Of a DNA stretch of 64,000 nt, positions 21,840 to 35,664 are shown in pieces; the first letter of the stretch is position 1; each line of letters opens with the position of its first letter. The position numbers and the translations under genes are program-made. Origin of the DNA: Oasisia sp. SBJ-2009 (lineage: Eukaryota > Annelida > Polychaeta > Sabellida > Siboglinidae); assembly GCA_964017155.1 (NCBI GenBank), contig OZ024855.1, forward strand, positions 558,001 to 622,000. The letters run 5' to 3'. The notes beneath the pieces were generated by a model that was not told the DNA's origin, searched no databases, and saw only the letters and a list, made by a program, of their open reading frames with translations.

Positions 21840-23465
21840 CAAATCGACCAAAACGACAAAGTCCGATCCGTCTACGGGGGATCAGTTTTGAGAATCGAGA
21901 GAAACGGCCAAGTTCGACGCGCCGGTCGGTCTTCTCGGGCGTATTCCACGCACGGAGTGTAACTACGACTCTCTCGACGAAACCAACTGACCGTGCGCGT
22001 CGTCTTGCCAACTTTTGGAAACAAATCGAGGAAAACGACAAAGTCCGATCCGTCTACGGGGGATCAGTTGGGGAAGTTTGTTTACATTCTTTTCAACAGA
22101 ATTCCGTGGCGACCGCTGGGTAAACGGCGGGAGTAATAATGAACCACTAACTAGATGAGGTGACGAGGCATTTGGCGACCTTAACAGGGTGATAGTTGCA
22201 CAAATCGAGGAAAACGACAAAGTCCGATCCGTCTACGGGGGATCAGTTTTGAGAATCTAGAGAAACGGCCAAGTTCGACGCGCCGGTCGGTCTTCTCGGG
22301 CGTGTGCCACGCAAGGGGTGTAACTACGACTCTCTCGACGAAACCAACTGACCGTGCGCGTCGTCTTGCCAACTTTTGGAAACAAATCGAGGAAAACGAC
22401 AAAGTCCGATCCGTCTACGGGGGATCAGTTGGGGAAGTCTGTTTACATTCTTTTCAACAGAATTCCGTGCCGACCGCTGGGCAAACGGCGGGAGTAATAA
22501 TGAACCACTAACCAGATGAGGTGACGAGGCATTTGGCGACCTTAACAGGGTGATAGTTGCACAAATCGAGGAAAACGACAAAGTCCGATCCGTCTACGGG
22601 GGATCAGTTTTGAGAATCGAGAGAAACGGCCAAGTTGGACGCGCCGGTCGGTCTTCTCGGGCGTATTCCACGCACGGAGTGTAACTACGACTCTCTCGAC
22701 GAAACCAACTGACCGTGCGCGTCGTCTTGCCAACTTTTGGAAACAAATCGAGGAAAACGACAAAGTCCGATCCGTCTACGGGGGATCAGTTGGGGAAGTT
22801 TGTTTACATTATTTTCAACATAATTCCGTGGCGACCGCTGGGTAAACGGCGGGAGTAATAATGAACCACTAACTAGATGAGGTGACGAGGCATTTGGCGA
22901 CCTTAACAGGGTGATAGTTGCACAAATCGAGGAAAACGACAAAGTCCGATCCGTCTACGGGGGATCAGTTTTGAGAATCGAGAGAAACGGCCAAGTTCGA
23001 CGCGCCGGTCGGTCTTCTCGGGCGTATTCCACGCACGGAGTGTAACTACGACTCTCTCGACGAAACCAACTGACCGTGCGCGTCGTCTTGCCAACTTTTG
23101 GAAACAAATCGAGGAAAACGACAAAGTCCGATCCGTCTACGGGGGATCAGTTTTGAGAATCGAGAGAAACGGCCAAGTTCGACGCACCGGTCGGTCTTCT
23201 CGGGCGTGTGCCACGCAAGGGGTGTAACTACGACTCTCTCGACGAAACCAACTGACCGTGCGCGTCGTCTTGCCAACTTTTGGAAACAAATCGAGGAAAA
23301 CGACAAAGTCCGATCCGTCTACGGGGGATCAGTTGGGGAAGTTTGTTTACATTCTTTTCAACAGAATTCCGTGGCGACCGCTGGGTAAACGGCGGGAGTA
23401 ATAATGAACCACTAACTAGATGAGGTGACGAGGCATTTGGCGACCTTAACAGGGTGATAGTTGCA
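21840..23465 (+). repeat. Block homologous to 1627-3252
   Basis: The diagnostic variants of 1627-3252 recur at an offset of 20213: the AATCTAGAG monomer, the GTTGGACG monomer and the AAB trimer (22923-23465). Differences seen are CATAATTCC here against CGTAATTCC at 2607, GACGCACCGG around 23183, and a last B with AAGTTTG and CGTGGCG. The similarity extends left to about 21360. Confidence 0.87.
22923..23465 (+). repeat. AAB trimer, 543 bp
   Basis: The second A starts at 23105 (TGTGCC type, with GACGCACCGG). The B has CATTCTTTTC and CGTGGCG, unlike the CATTCCTTTC B of the trimer at 2710. Confidence 0.9.
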
Positions 23466-25663
23466 CAAATCGAGGAAAACGACAAAGTCCGATCCGTCTA
23501 CGGGGGATCAGTTTTGAGAATCGAGAGAAACGGCCAAGTTCGACGCGCCGGTCGGTCTTCTCGGGCGTATTCCACGCACGGAGTGTAACTACGACTCTCT
23601 CGACGAAACCAACTGACCGTGCGCTTCGTCTTGCCAACTTTTGGAAACAAATCGAGGAAAACGAAAAAGTCCGATCCGTCTACGGGGGATCAGTTGGGGA
23701 AGCGTAAATGTCTGTTTACATTCTTTTCAACAGAATTCCGTGCCGACCGCTGGGCAAACGGCGGGAGTAATAATGAACCACTAACCAGATGAGGTGACGA
23801 GGCATTTGGCGACCTTAACAGGGTGATAGTTGCACAAATCGAGGAAAACGACAAAGTCCGATCCGTCTACGGGGGATCAGTTTTGAGAATCGAGAGAAAC
23901 GGCCAAGTTCGACGCGCCGGTCGGTCTTCTCGGGCGTATTCCACGCACGGAGTTTAACTACGACTCTATCGACGAAACCAACTGACCGTGCGCGTCGTCT
24001 TGCCAACTTTTGGAAACAAATCGAGGAAAACGACAAAGTCCGATCCGTCTACGGGGGATCAGTTGGGGAAGTTTGTTTACATTCTTTTCAACAGAATTCC
24101 GTGGCGACCGCTGGGTAAACGGCGGGAGTAATAATGAACCACTAACTAGATGAGGTGACGAGGCATTTGGCGACCTTAACAGGGTGATAGTTGCACAAAT
24201 CGAGGAAAACGACAAAGTCCGATCCGTCTACGGGGGATCAGTTTTGAGAATCGAGAGAAACGGCCAAGTTCGACACGCCGGTCGGTCTTCTCGGGCGTAT
24301 TCCACGCTCGGAGTGTAACTACGACTCTCTCGACGAAACCAACTGACCGTAGGCGTCGTCTTGCCAACTTTTGGAAACAAATCGAGGAAAACGACAAAGT
24401 CCGATCCGTCTACGGGGGATCAGTTGGGGAAGCGTAAATGTCTGTTTACATTCTTTTCAACAGAATTCCGTGCCGACCGCTGGGTAAACGGCGGGAGTAA
24501 TAATGAACCACTAACTAGATTAGGTGTCAAGACATTTGGCGACCTAAACAGGGTGATAGTTGCACAAATCGAGGAAAACGACAAAGTCCGATCCGTCTAC
24601 GGGGGATCAGTTTTGAGAATCGAGAGAAACGGCCAAGTTCGACGCGCCGGTCGGTCTTCTCGGGCGTATTCCACGCACGGAGTGTAACTACGACTCTCTC
24701 GACGAAACCAACTGACCGTGCGCTTCGTCTTGCCAACTTTTGGAAACAAATCGAGGAAAACGAAAAAGTCCGATCCGTCTACGGGGGATCAGTTGGGGAA
24801 GCGTAAATGTCTGTTTACATTCTTTTCAACAGAATTCCGTGCCGACCGCTGGGCAAACGGCGGGAGTAATAATGAACCACTAACCAGATGAGGTGACGAG
24901 GCATTTGGCGACCTTAACAGGGTGATAGTTGCACAAATCGAGGAAAACGACAAAGTCCGATCCGTCTACGGGGGATCAGTTTTGAGAATCGAGAGAAACG
25001 GCCAAGTTCGACGCGCCGGTCGGTCTTCTCGGGCGTATTCCACGCACGGAGTTTAACTACGACTCTATCGACGAAACCAACTGACCGTGCGCGTCGTCTT
25101 GCCAACTTTTGGAAACAAATCGAGGAAAACGACAAAGTCCGATCCGTCTACGGGGGATCAGTTGGGGAAGTTTGTTTACATTCTTTTCAACAGAATTCCG
25201 TGGCGACCGCTGGGTAAACGGCGGGAGTAATAATGAACCACTAACTAGATGAGGTGACGAGGCATTTGGCGACCTTAACAGGGTGATAGTTGCACAAATC
25301 GAGGAAAACGACAAAGTCCGATCCGTCTACGGGGGATCAGTTTTGAGAATCGAGAGAAACGGCCAAGTTCGACACGCCGGTCGGTCTTCTCGGGCGTATT
25401 CCACGCTCGGAGTGTAACTACGACTCTCTCGACGAAACCAACTGACCGTAGGCGTCGTCTTGCCAACTTTTGGAAACAAATCGAGGAAAACGACAAAGTC
25501 CGATCCGTCTACGGGGGATCAGTTGGGGAAGCGTAAATGTCTGTTTACATTCTTTTCAACAGAATTCCGTGCCGACCGCTGGGTAAACGGCGGGAGTAAT
25601 AATGAACCACTAACTAGATTAGGTGTCAAGACATTTGGCGACCTAAACAGGGTGATAGTTGCA
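23466..25663 (+). repeat. Tandem duplication of 1099 bp (hybrid-6-7, twice)
   Basis: A hybrid monomer (A of unit 1 type plus B' of unit 5 type, 369 bp), unit 6 (361) and unit 7 (369) occur at 23466-24564 and again at 24565-25663. Confidence 0.87.
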
Positions 25664-26385
25664 CAAATCGAGCAAAACGACAAAGTCCGATCCGTCTACG
25701 GGGGATCAGTTTTGAGAATCGAGAGAAACGGCCAAGTTCGACGCGCCGGTCGGTCTTCTCGGGCGTGTGCCACGCAAGGGTTGTAACTACGACTCTCTCG
25801 ACGAAACCAACTGACCGTGCGCGTCGTCTTGCCAACTTTTGGAAACAAATCGAGGAAAACGACAAAGTCCGATCCGTCTACGGGGGATCAGTTGGGGAAG
25901 TTTGTTTACATTCTTTTCAACAGAATTCCGTGGCGACCGCTGGGTAAACGGCGGGAGTAATAATGAACCACTAACTAGATGAGGTGACGAGGCATTTGGC
26001 GACCTTAACAGGGTGATAGTTGCACAAATCGAGGAAAACGACAAAGTCCGATCCGTCTACGGGGGATCAGTTTTGAGAATCGAGAGAAACGACCAAGTTC
26101 GACGCGCCGGTCGGTCTTCTCGGGCGTGTGCCACGCAAGGGGTGTAACTACGTCTCTCTCGACGAAACCAACTGACCGTGCGCGTCGTCTTGCCAACTTT
26201 TGGAAACAAATCGAGGAAAACGACAAAGTCCGATCCGTCTACGGGGGATCAGTTGGGGAAGTCTGTTTACATTCTTTTCAACAGAATTCCGTGCCGACCG
26301 CTGGGTAAACGGCGGGAGTAATAATGAACCACTAACTAGATGAGGTGACGAGGCATTTGGCGACCTTAACAGGGTGATAGTTGCA
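25664..26385 (+). repeat. Units 8 and 9
   Basis: Unit 8 starts at 25664 and unit 9 at 26025, in their usual order after unit 7. Confidence 0.85.
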
Positions 26386-27845
26386 CAAATCGAGGAAAAC
26401 GACAAAGTCCGATCCGTCTACGGGGGATCAGTTTTGAGAATCGAGAGAAACGGCCAAGTTCGACGCGCCGGTCGGTCTTCTCGGGCGTATTCCACGCACG
26501 GAGTGTAACTACGACTCTCTCGACGAAACCAACTGACCGTGCGCTTCGTCTTGCCAACTTTTGGAAACAAATCGAGGAAAACGAAAAAGTCCGATCCGTC
26601 TACGGGGGATCAGTTGGGGAAGCGTAAATGTCTGTTTACATTCTTTTCAACAGAATTCCGTGCCGACCGCTGGGCAAACGGCGGGAGTAATAATGAACCA
26701 CTAACCAGATGAGGTGACGAGGCATTTGGCGACCTTAACAGGGTGATAGTTGCACAAATCGAGGAAAACGACAAAGTCCGATCCGTCTACGGGGGATCAG
26801 TTTTGAGAATCGAGAGAAACGGCCAAGTTCGACGCGCCGGTCGGTCTTCTCGGGCGTATTCCACGCACGGAGTTTAACTACGACTCTATCGACGAAACCA
26901 ACTGACCGTGCGCGTCGTCTTGCCAACTTTTGGAAACAAATCGAGGAAAACGACAAAGTCCGATCCGTCTACGGGGGATCAGTTGGGGAAGTTTGTTTAC
27001 ATTCTTTTCAACAGAATTCCGTGGCGACCGCTGGGTAAACGGCGGGAGTAATAATGAACCACTAACTAGATGAGGTGACGAGGCATTTGGCGACCTTAAC
27101 AGGGTGATAGTTGCACAAATCGAGGAAAACGACAAAGTCCGATCCGTCTACGGGGGATCAGTTTTGAGAATCGAGAGAAACGGCCAAGTTCGACGCGCCG
27201 GTCGGTCTTCTCGGGCGTATTCCACGCACGGAGTGTAACTACGACTCTCTCGACGAAACCAACTGACCGTGCGCTTCGTCTTGCCAACTTTTGGAAACAA
27301 ATCGAGGAAAACGAAAAAGTCCGATCCGTCTACGGGGGATCAGTTGGGGAAGCGTAAATGTCTGTTTACATTCTTTTCAACAGAATTCCGTGCCGACCGC
27401 TGGGCAAACGGCGGGAGTAATAATGAACCACTAACCAGATGAGGTGACGAGGCATTTGGCGACCTTAACAGGGTGATAGTTGCACAAATCGAGGAAAACG
27501 ACAAAGTCCGATCCGTCTACGGGGGATCAGTTTTGAGAATCGAGAGAAACGGCCAAGTTCGACGCGCCGGTCGGTCTTCTCGGGCGTATTCCACGCACGG
27601 AGTTTAACTACGACTCTATCGACGAAACCAACTGACCGTGCGCGTCGTCTTGCCAACTTTTGGAAACAAATCGAGGAAAACGACAAAGTCCGATCCGTCT
27701 ACGGGGGATCAGTTGGGGAAGTTTGTTTACATTCTTTTCAACAGAATTCCGTGGCGACCGCTGGGTAAACGGCGGGAGTAATAATGAACCACTAACTAGA
27801 TGAGGTGACGAGGCATTTGGCGACCTTAACAGGGTGATAGTTGCA
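26386..27845 (+). repeat. Tandem duplication of 730 bp (hybrid-6, twice)
   Basis: The hybrid monomer and unit 6 occur at 26386-27115 and again at 27116-27845, with the same variants. Confidence 0.86.
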
Positions 27846-30800
27846 CAAATCGAGGAAAACGACAAAGTCCGATCCGTCTACGGGGGATCAGTTTTGAGAA
27901 TCGAGAGAAACGGCCAAGTTCGACACGCCGGTCGGTCTTCTCGGGCGTATTCCACGCTCGGAGTGTAACTACGACTCTCTCGACGAAACCAACTGACCGT
28001 AGGCGTCGTCTTGCCAACTTTTGGAAACAAATCGAGGAAAACGACAAAGTCCGATCCGTCTACGGGGGATCAGTTGGGGAAGCGTAAATGTCTGTTTACA
28101 TTCTTTTCAACAGAATTCCGTGCCGACCGCTGGGTAAACGGCGGGAGTAATAATGAACCACTAACTAGATTAGGTGTCAAGACATTTGGCGACCTAAACA
28201 GGGTGATAGTTGCACAAATCGAGCAAAACGACAAAGTCCGATCCGTCTACGGGGGATCAGTTTTGAGAATCGAGAGAAACGGCCAAGTTCGACGCGCCGG
28301 TCGGTCTTCTCGGGCGTGTGCCACGCAAGGGTTGTAACTACGACTCTCTCGACGAAACCAACTGACCGTGCGCGTCGTCTTGCCAACTTTTGGAAACAAA
28401 TCGAGGAAAACGACAAAGTCCGATCCGTCTACGGGGGATCAGTTGGGGAAGTTTGTTTACATTCTTTTCAACAGAATTCCGTGGCGACCGCTGGGTAAAC
28501 GGCGGGAGTAATAATGAACCACTAACTAGATGAGGTGACGAGGCATTTGGCGACCTTAACAGGGTGATAGTTGCACAAATCGAGGAAAACGACAAAGTCC
28601 GATCCGTCTACGGGGGATCAGTTTTGAGAATCGAGAGAAACGACCAAGTTCGACGCGCCGGTCGGTCTTCTCGGGCGTGTGCCACGCAAGGGGTGTAACT
28701 ACGTCTCTCTCGACGAAACCAACTGACCGTGCGCGTCGTCTTGCCAACTTTTGGAAACAAATCGAGGAAAACGACAAAGTCCGATCCGTCTACGGGGGAT
28801 CAGTTGGGGAAGTCTGTTTACATTCTTTTCAACAGAATTCCGTGCCGACCGCTGGGTAAACGGCGGGAGTAATAATGAACCACTAACTAGATGAGGTGAC
28901 GAGGCATTTGGCGACCTTAACAGGGTGATAGTTGCACAAATCGAGGAAAACGACAAAGTCCGATCCGTCTACGGGGGATCAGTTTTGAGAATCGAGAGAA
29001 ACGGCCAAGTTCGACGCGCCGGTCGGTCTTCTCGGGCGTATTCCACGCACGGAGTGTAACTACGACTCTCTCGACGAAACCAACTGACCGTGCGCTTCGT
29101 CTTGCCAACTTTTGGAAACAAATCGAGGAAAACGAAAAAGTCCGATCCGTCTACGGGGGATCAGTTGGGGAAGCGTAAATGTCTGTTTACATTCTTTTCA
29201 ACAGAATTCCGTGCCGACCGCTGGGTAAACGGCGGGAGTAATAATGAACCACTAACTAGATGAGGTGTCAAGACATTTGGCGACCTAAACAGGGTGATAG
29301 TTGCACAAATCGAGCAAAACGACAAAGTCCGATCCGTCTACGGGGGATCAGTTTTGAGAATCGAGAGAAACGGCCAAGTTCGACGCGCCGGTCGGTCTTC
29401 TCGGGCGTGTGCCACGCAAGGGGTGTAACTACGACTCTCTCGACGAAACCAACTGACCGTGCGCGTCGTCTTGCCAACTTTTGGAAACAAATCGAGGAAA
29501 ACGACAAAGTCCGATCCGTCTACGGGGGATCAGTTGGGGAAGTCTGTTTACATTCTTTTCAACAGAATTCCGTGCCGACCGCTGGGCAAACGGCGGGAGT
29601 AATAATGAACCACTAACCAGATGAGGTGACGAGGCATTTGGCGACCTTAACAGGGTGATAGTTGCACAAATCGAGGAAAACGACAAAGTCCGATCCGTCT
29701 ACGGGGGATCAGTTTTGAGAATCGAGAGAAACGGCCAAGTTCGACGCGCCGGTCGGTCTTCTCGGGCGTATTCCACGCACGGAGTGTAACTACGACTCTC
29801 TCGACGAAACCAACTGACCGTGCGCTTCGTCTTGCCAACTTTTGGAAACAAATCGAGGAAAACGAAAAAGTCCGATCCGTCTACGGGGGATCAGTTGGGG
29901 AAGCGTAAATGTCTGTTTACATTCTTTTCAACAGAATTCCGTGCCGACCGCTGGGCAAACGGCGGGAGTAATAATGAACCACTAACCAGATGAGGTGACG
30001 AGGCATTTGGCGACCTTAACAGGGTGATAGTTGCACAAATCGAGGAAAACGACAAAGTCCGATCCGTCTACGGGGGATCAGTTTTGAGAATCGAGAGAAA
30101 CGGCCAAGTTCGACGCGCCGGTCGGTCTTCTCGGGCGTATTCCACGCACGGAGTTTAACTACGACTCTATCGACGAAACCAACTGACCGTGCGCGTCGTC
30201 TTGCCAACTTTTGGAAACAAATCGAGGAAAACGACAAAGTCCGATCCGTCTACGGGGGATCAGTTGGGGAAGTTTGTTTACATTCTTTTCAACAGAATTC
30301 CGTGGCGACCGCTGGGTAAACGGCGGGAGTAATAATGAACCACTAACTAGATGAGGTGACGAGGCATTTGGCGACCTTAACAGGGTGATAGTTGCACAAA
30401 TCGAGGAAAACGACAAAGTCCGATCCGTCTACGGGGGATCAGTTTTGAGAATCGAGAGAAACGGCCAAGTTCGACACGCCGGTCGGTCTTCTCGGGCGTA
30501 TTCCACGCTCGGAGTGTAACTACGACTCTCTCGACGAAACCAACTGACCGTAGGCGTCGTCTTGCCAACTTTTGGAAACAAATCGAGGAAAACGACAAAG
30601 TCCGATCCGTCTACGGGGGATCAGTTGGGGAAGCGTAAATGTCTGTTTACATTCTTTTCAACATAATTCCGTGCCGACCGCTGGGCAAACGGCGGGAGTA
30701 ATAATGAACCACTAACTAGATGAGGTGACGAGGCATTTGGCGACCTTAACAGGGTGATAGTTGCACAAATCGAGGAAAACGACAAAGTCCGATCCGTCTA

Positions 30801-32578
30801 CGGGGGATCAGTTTTGAGAATCGAGAGAAACGGCCAAGTTCGACGCGCCGGTCGGTCTTCTCGGGCGTATTCCACGCACGGAGTTTAACTACGACTCTAT
30901 CGACGAAACCAACTGACCGTGCGCGTCGTCTTGCCAACTTTTGGAAACAAATCGAGGAAAACGACAAAGTCCGATCCGTCTACGGGGGATCAGTTGGGGA
31001 AGTTTGTTTACATTCTTTTCAACAGAATTCCGTGGCGACCGCTGGGTAAACGGCGGGAGTAATAATGAACCACTAACTAGATGAGGTGACGAGGCATTTG
31101 GCGACCTTAACAGGGTGATAGTTGCACAAATCGAGGAAAACGACAAAGTCCGATCCGTCTACGGGGGATCAGTTTTGAGAATCGAGAGAAACGACCAAGT
31201 TCGACGCGCCGGTCGGTCTTCTCGGGCGTGTGCCACGCAAGGGGTGTAACTACGTCTCTCTCGACGAAACCAACTGACCGTGCGCGTCGTCTTGCCAACT
31301 TTTGGAAACAAATCGAGGAAAACGACAAAGTCCGATCCGTCTACGGGGGATCAGTTGGGGAAGTCTGTTTACATTCTTTTCAACAGAATTCCGTGCCGAC
31401 CGCTGGGTAAACGGCGGGAGTAATAATGAACCACTAACTAGATGAGGTGACGAGGCATTTGGCGACCTTAACAGGGTGATAGTTGCACAAATCGAGGAAA
31501 ACGACAAAGTCCGATCCGTCTACGGGGGATCAGTTTTGAGAATCGAGAGAAACGGCCAAGTTCGACGCGCCGGTCGGTCTTCTCGGGCGTATTCCACGCA
31601 CGGAGTGTAACTACGACTCTCTCGACGAAACCAACTGACCGTGCGCTTCGTCTTGCCAACTTTTGGAAACAAATCGAGGAAAACGAAAAAGTCCGATCCG
31701 TCTACGGGGGATCAGTTGGGGAAGCGTAAATGTCTGTTTACATTCTTTTCAACAGAATTCCGTGCCGACCGCTGGGTAAACGGCGGGAGTAATAATGAAC
31801 CACTAACTAGATGAGGTGTCAAGACATTTGGCGACCTAAACAGGGTGATAGTTGCACAAATCGAGCAAAACGACAAAGTCCGATCCGTCTACGGGGGATC
31901 AGTTTTGAGAATCGAGAGAAACGGCCAAGTTCGACGCGCCGGTCGGTCTTCTCGGGCGTGTGCCACGCAAGGGGTGTAACTACGACTCTCTCGACGAAAC
32001 CAACTGACCGTGCGCGTCGTCTTGCCAACTTTTGGAAACAAATCGAGGAAAACGACAAAGTCCGATCCGTCTACGGGGGATCAGTTGGGGAAGTCTGTTT
32101 ACATTCTTTTCAACAGAATTCCGTGCCGACCGCTGGGCAAACGGCGGGAGTAATAATGAACCACTAACCAGATGAGGTGACGAGGCATTTGGCGACCTTA
32201 ACAGGGTGATAGTTGCACAAATCGAGGAAAACGACAAAGTCCGATCCGTCTACGGGGGATCAGTTTTGAGAATCGAGAGAAACGGCCAAGTTCGACGCGC
32301 CGGTCGGTCTTCTCGGGCGTATTCCACGCACGGAGTGTAACTACGACTCTCTCGACGAAACCAACTGACCGTGCGCGTCGTCTTGCCAACTTTTGGAAAC
32401 AAATCGAGGAAAACGACAAAGTCCGATCCGTCTACGGGGGATCAGTTGGGGAAGTCTGTTTACATTATTTTCAACAGAATTCCGTGCCGACCGCTGGGTA
32501 AACGGCGGGAGTAATAATGAACCACTAACTAGATGAGGTGACGAGGCATTTGGCGACCTTAACAGGGTGATAGTTGCA
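27846..32578 (+). repeat. Reshuffled units 7-8-9-1-2, hybrid-6-7-6, 9-1-2-3
   Basis: Monomer starts and types: 27846 (7), 28215 (8), 28576 (9), 28937 (1), 29306 (2), 29667 (hybrid), 30036 (6), 30397 (a 7 whose B' has CATAATTCC, GGGCAAACGG and GACGAGG), 30766 (6), 31127 (9), 31488 (1), 31857 (2), 32218 (3). Units 9-1-2 recur at an offset of 2551. Confidence 0.83.
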
Positions 32579-34030
32579 CAAATCGAGGAAAACGACAAAG
32601 TCCGATCCGCCTACGGGGGATCAGGTTTGAGAATCGAGAGAAACGGCCAAGTTCGACGCGCCGGTCGGTCTTCTCGGGCGTATTCCACGCACGGAGTGTA
32701 ACTACGACTCTCTCGACGAAACCAACTGACCGTGCGCTTCGTCTTGCCAACTTTTGGAAACAAATCGAGGAAAACGAAAAAGTCCGATCCGTCTACGGGG
32801 GATCAGTCGGGGAAGCGTAAATGTCTGTTTACATTCTTTTCAACAGAATTCCGTGCCGACCGCTGGGTAAACGGCGGGAGTAATAATGAACCACTAACTA
32901 GATGAGGTGTCAAGACATTTGGCGACCTTAACAGGGTGATAGTTGCACAAATCGACCAAAACGACAAAGTCCGATCCGTCTACGGGGGATCAGTTTTGAG
33001 AATCGAGAGAAACGGCCAAGTTCGACGCGCCGGTCGGTCTTCTCGGGCGTATTCCACGCACGGAGTGTAACTACGACTCTCTCGACGAAACCAACTGACC
33101 GTGCGCGTCGTCTTGCCAACTTTTGGAAACAAATCGAGGAAAACGACAAAGTCCGATCCGTCTACGGGGGATCAGTTGGGGAAGTTTGTTTACATTCTTT
33201 TCAACAGAATTCCGTGGCGACCGCTGGGTAAACGGCGGGAGTAATAATGAACCACTAACTAGATGAGGTGACGAGGCATTTGGCGACCTTAACAGGGTGA
33301 TAGTTGCACAAATCGAGGAAAACGACAAAGTCCGATCCGTCTACGGGGGATCAGTTTTGAGAATCTAGAGAAACGGCCAAGTTCGACGCGCCGGTCGGTC
33401 TTCTCGGGCGTGTGCCACGCAAGGGGTGTAACTACGACTCTCTCGACGAAACCAACTGACCGTGCGCGTCGTCTTGCCAACTTTTGGAAACAAATCGAGG
33501 AAAACGACAAAGTCCGATCCGTCTACGGGGGATCAGTTGGGGAAGTCTGTTTACATTCTTTTCAACAGAATTCCGTGCCGACCGCTGGGCAAACGGCGGG
33601 AGTAATAATGAACCACTAACCAGATGAGGTGACGAGGCATTTGGCGACCTTAACAGGGTGATAGTTGCACAAATCGAGGAAAACGACAAAGTCCGATCCG
33701 TCTACGGGGGATCAGTTTTGAGAATCGAGAGAAACGGCCAAGTTGGACGCGCCGGTCGGTCTTCTCGGGCGTATTCCACGCACGGAGTGTAACTACGACT
33801 CTCTCGACGAAACCAACTGACCGTGCGCGTCGTCTTGCCAACTTTTGGAAACAAATCGAGGAAAACGACAAAGTCCGATCCGTCTACGGGGGATCAGTTG
33901 GGGAAGTTTGTTTACATTATTTTCAACATAATTCCGTGGCGACCGCTGGGTAAACGGCGGGAGTAATAATGAACCACTAACTAGATGAGGTGACGAGGCA
34001 TTTGGCAACCTTAACAGGGTGATAGTTGCA

Positions 34031-34581
34031 CAAATCGAGGAAAACGACAAAGTCCGATCCGTCTACGGGGGATCAGTTTTGAGAATCGAGAGAAACGGCC
34101 AAGTTCGACGCGCCGGTCGGTCTTCTCGGGCGTATTCCACGCACGGAGTGTAACTACGACTCTCTCGACGAAACCAACTGACCGTGCGCGTCGTCTTGCC
34201 AACTTTTGGAAACAAATCGAGGAAAACGACAAAGTCCGATCCGTCTACGGGGGATCAGTTTTGAGAATCGAGAGAAACGGCCAAGTTCGACGCGCCGGTC
34301 GGTCTTCTCGGGCGTGTGCCACGCAAGGGGTGTAACTACGACTCTCTCGACGAAACCAACTGACCGTGCGCTTCGTCTTGCCAACTTTTGGAAACAAATC
34401 GAGGAAAACGAAAAAGTCCGATCCGTCTACGGGGGATCAGTCGGGGAAGCGTAAATGTCTGTTTACATTCTTTTCAACAGAATTCCGTGCCGACCGCTGG
34501 GTAAACGGCGGGAGTAATAATGAACCACTAACTAGATGAGGTGTCAAGACATTTGGCGACCTTAACAGGGTGATAGTTGCA
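34031..34581 (+). repeat. AAB' trimer, 551 bp
   Basis: The second A starts at 34213 and has TGTGCC with CAAGGGGTG joined to GCTTCG. It is followed by B' (CAGTCGGGG, GTCAAGAC), so this trimer is recombinant inside its second A. It is the only AAB' with the 8-bp insertion. Confidence 0.9.
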
Positions 34582-35664
34582 CAAATCGACCAAAACGACA
34601 AAGTCCGATCCGTCTACGGGGGATCAGTTTTGAGAATCGAGAGAAACGGCCAAGTTCGACGCGCCGGTCGGTCTTCTCGGGCGTATTCCACGCACGGAGT
34701 GTAACTACGACTCTCTCGACGAAACCAACTGACCTTGCGCGTCGTCTTGCCAACTTTTGGAAACAAATCGAGGAAAACGACAAAGTCCGATCCGTCTACG
34801 GGGGATCAGTTGGGGAAGTTTGTTTACATTCTTTTCAACAGAATTCCGTGGCGACCGCTGGGTAAACGGCGGGAGTAATAATGAACCACTAACTAGATGA
34901 GGTGACGAGGCATTTGGCGACCTTAACAGGGTGATAGTTGCACAAATCGAGGAAAACGACAAAGTCCGATCCGTCTACGGGGGATCAGTTTTGAGAATCT
35001 AGAGAAACGGCCAAGTTCGACGCGCCGGTCGGTCTTCTCGGGCGTGTGCCACGCAAGGGGTGTAACTACGACTCTCTCGACGAAACCAACTGACCGTGCG
35101 CGTCGTCTTGCCAACTTTTGGAAACAAATCGAGGAAAACGACAAAGTCCGATCCGTCTACGGGGGATCAGTTGGGGAAGTCTGTTTACATTCTTTTCAAC
35201 AGAATTCCGTGCCGACCGCTGGGCAAACGGCGGGAGTAATAATGAACCACTAACCAGATGAGGTGACGAGGCATTTGGCGACCTTAACAGGGTGATAGTT
35301 GCACAAATCGAGGAAAACGACAAAGTCCGATCCGTCTACGGGGGATCAGTTTTGAGAATCGAGAGAAACGGCCAAGTTGGACGCGCCGGTCGGTCTTCTC
35401 GGGCGTATTCCACGCACGGAGTGTAACTACGACTCTCTCGACGAAACCAACTGACCGTGCGCGTCGTCTTGCCAACTTTTGGAAACAAATCGAGGAAAAC
35501 GACAAAGTCCGATCCGTCTACGGGGGATCAGTTGGGGAAGTTTGTTTACATTATTTTCAACATAATTCCGTGGCGACCGCTGGGTAAACGGCGGGAGTAA
35601 TAATGAACCACTAACTAGATGAGGTGACGAGGCATTTGGCGACCTTAACAGGGTGATAGTTGCA

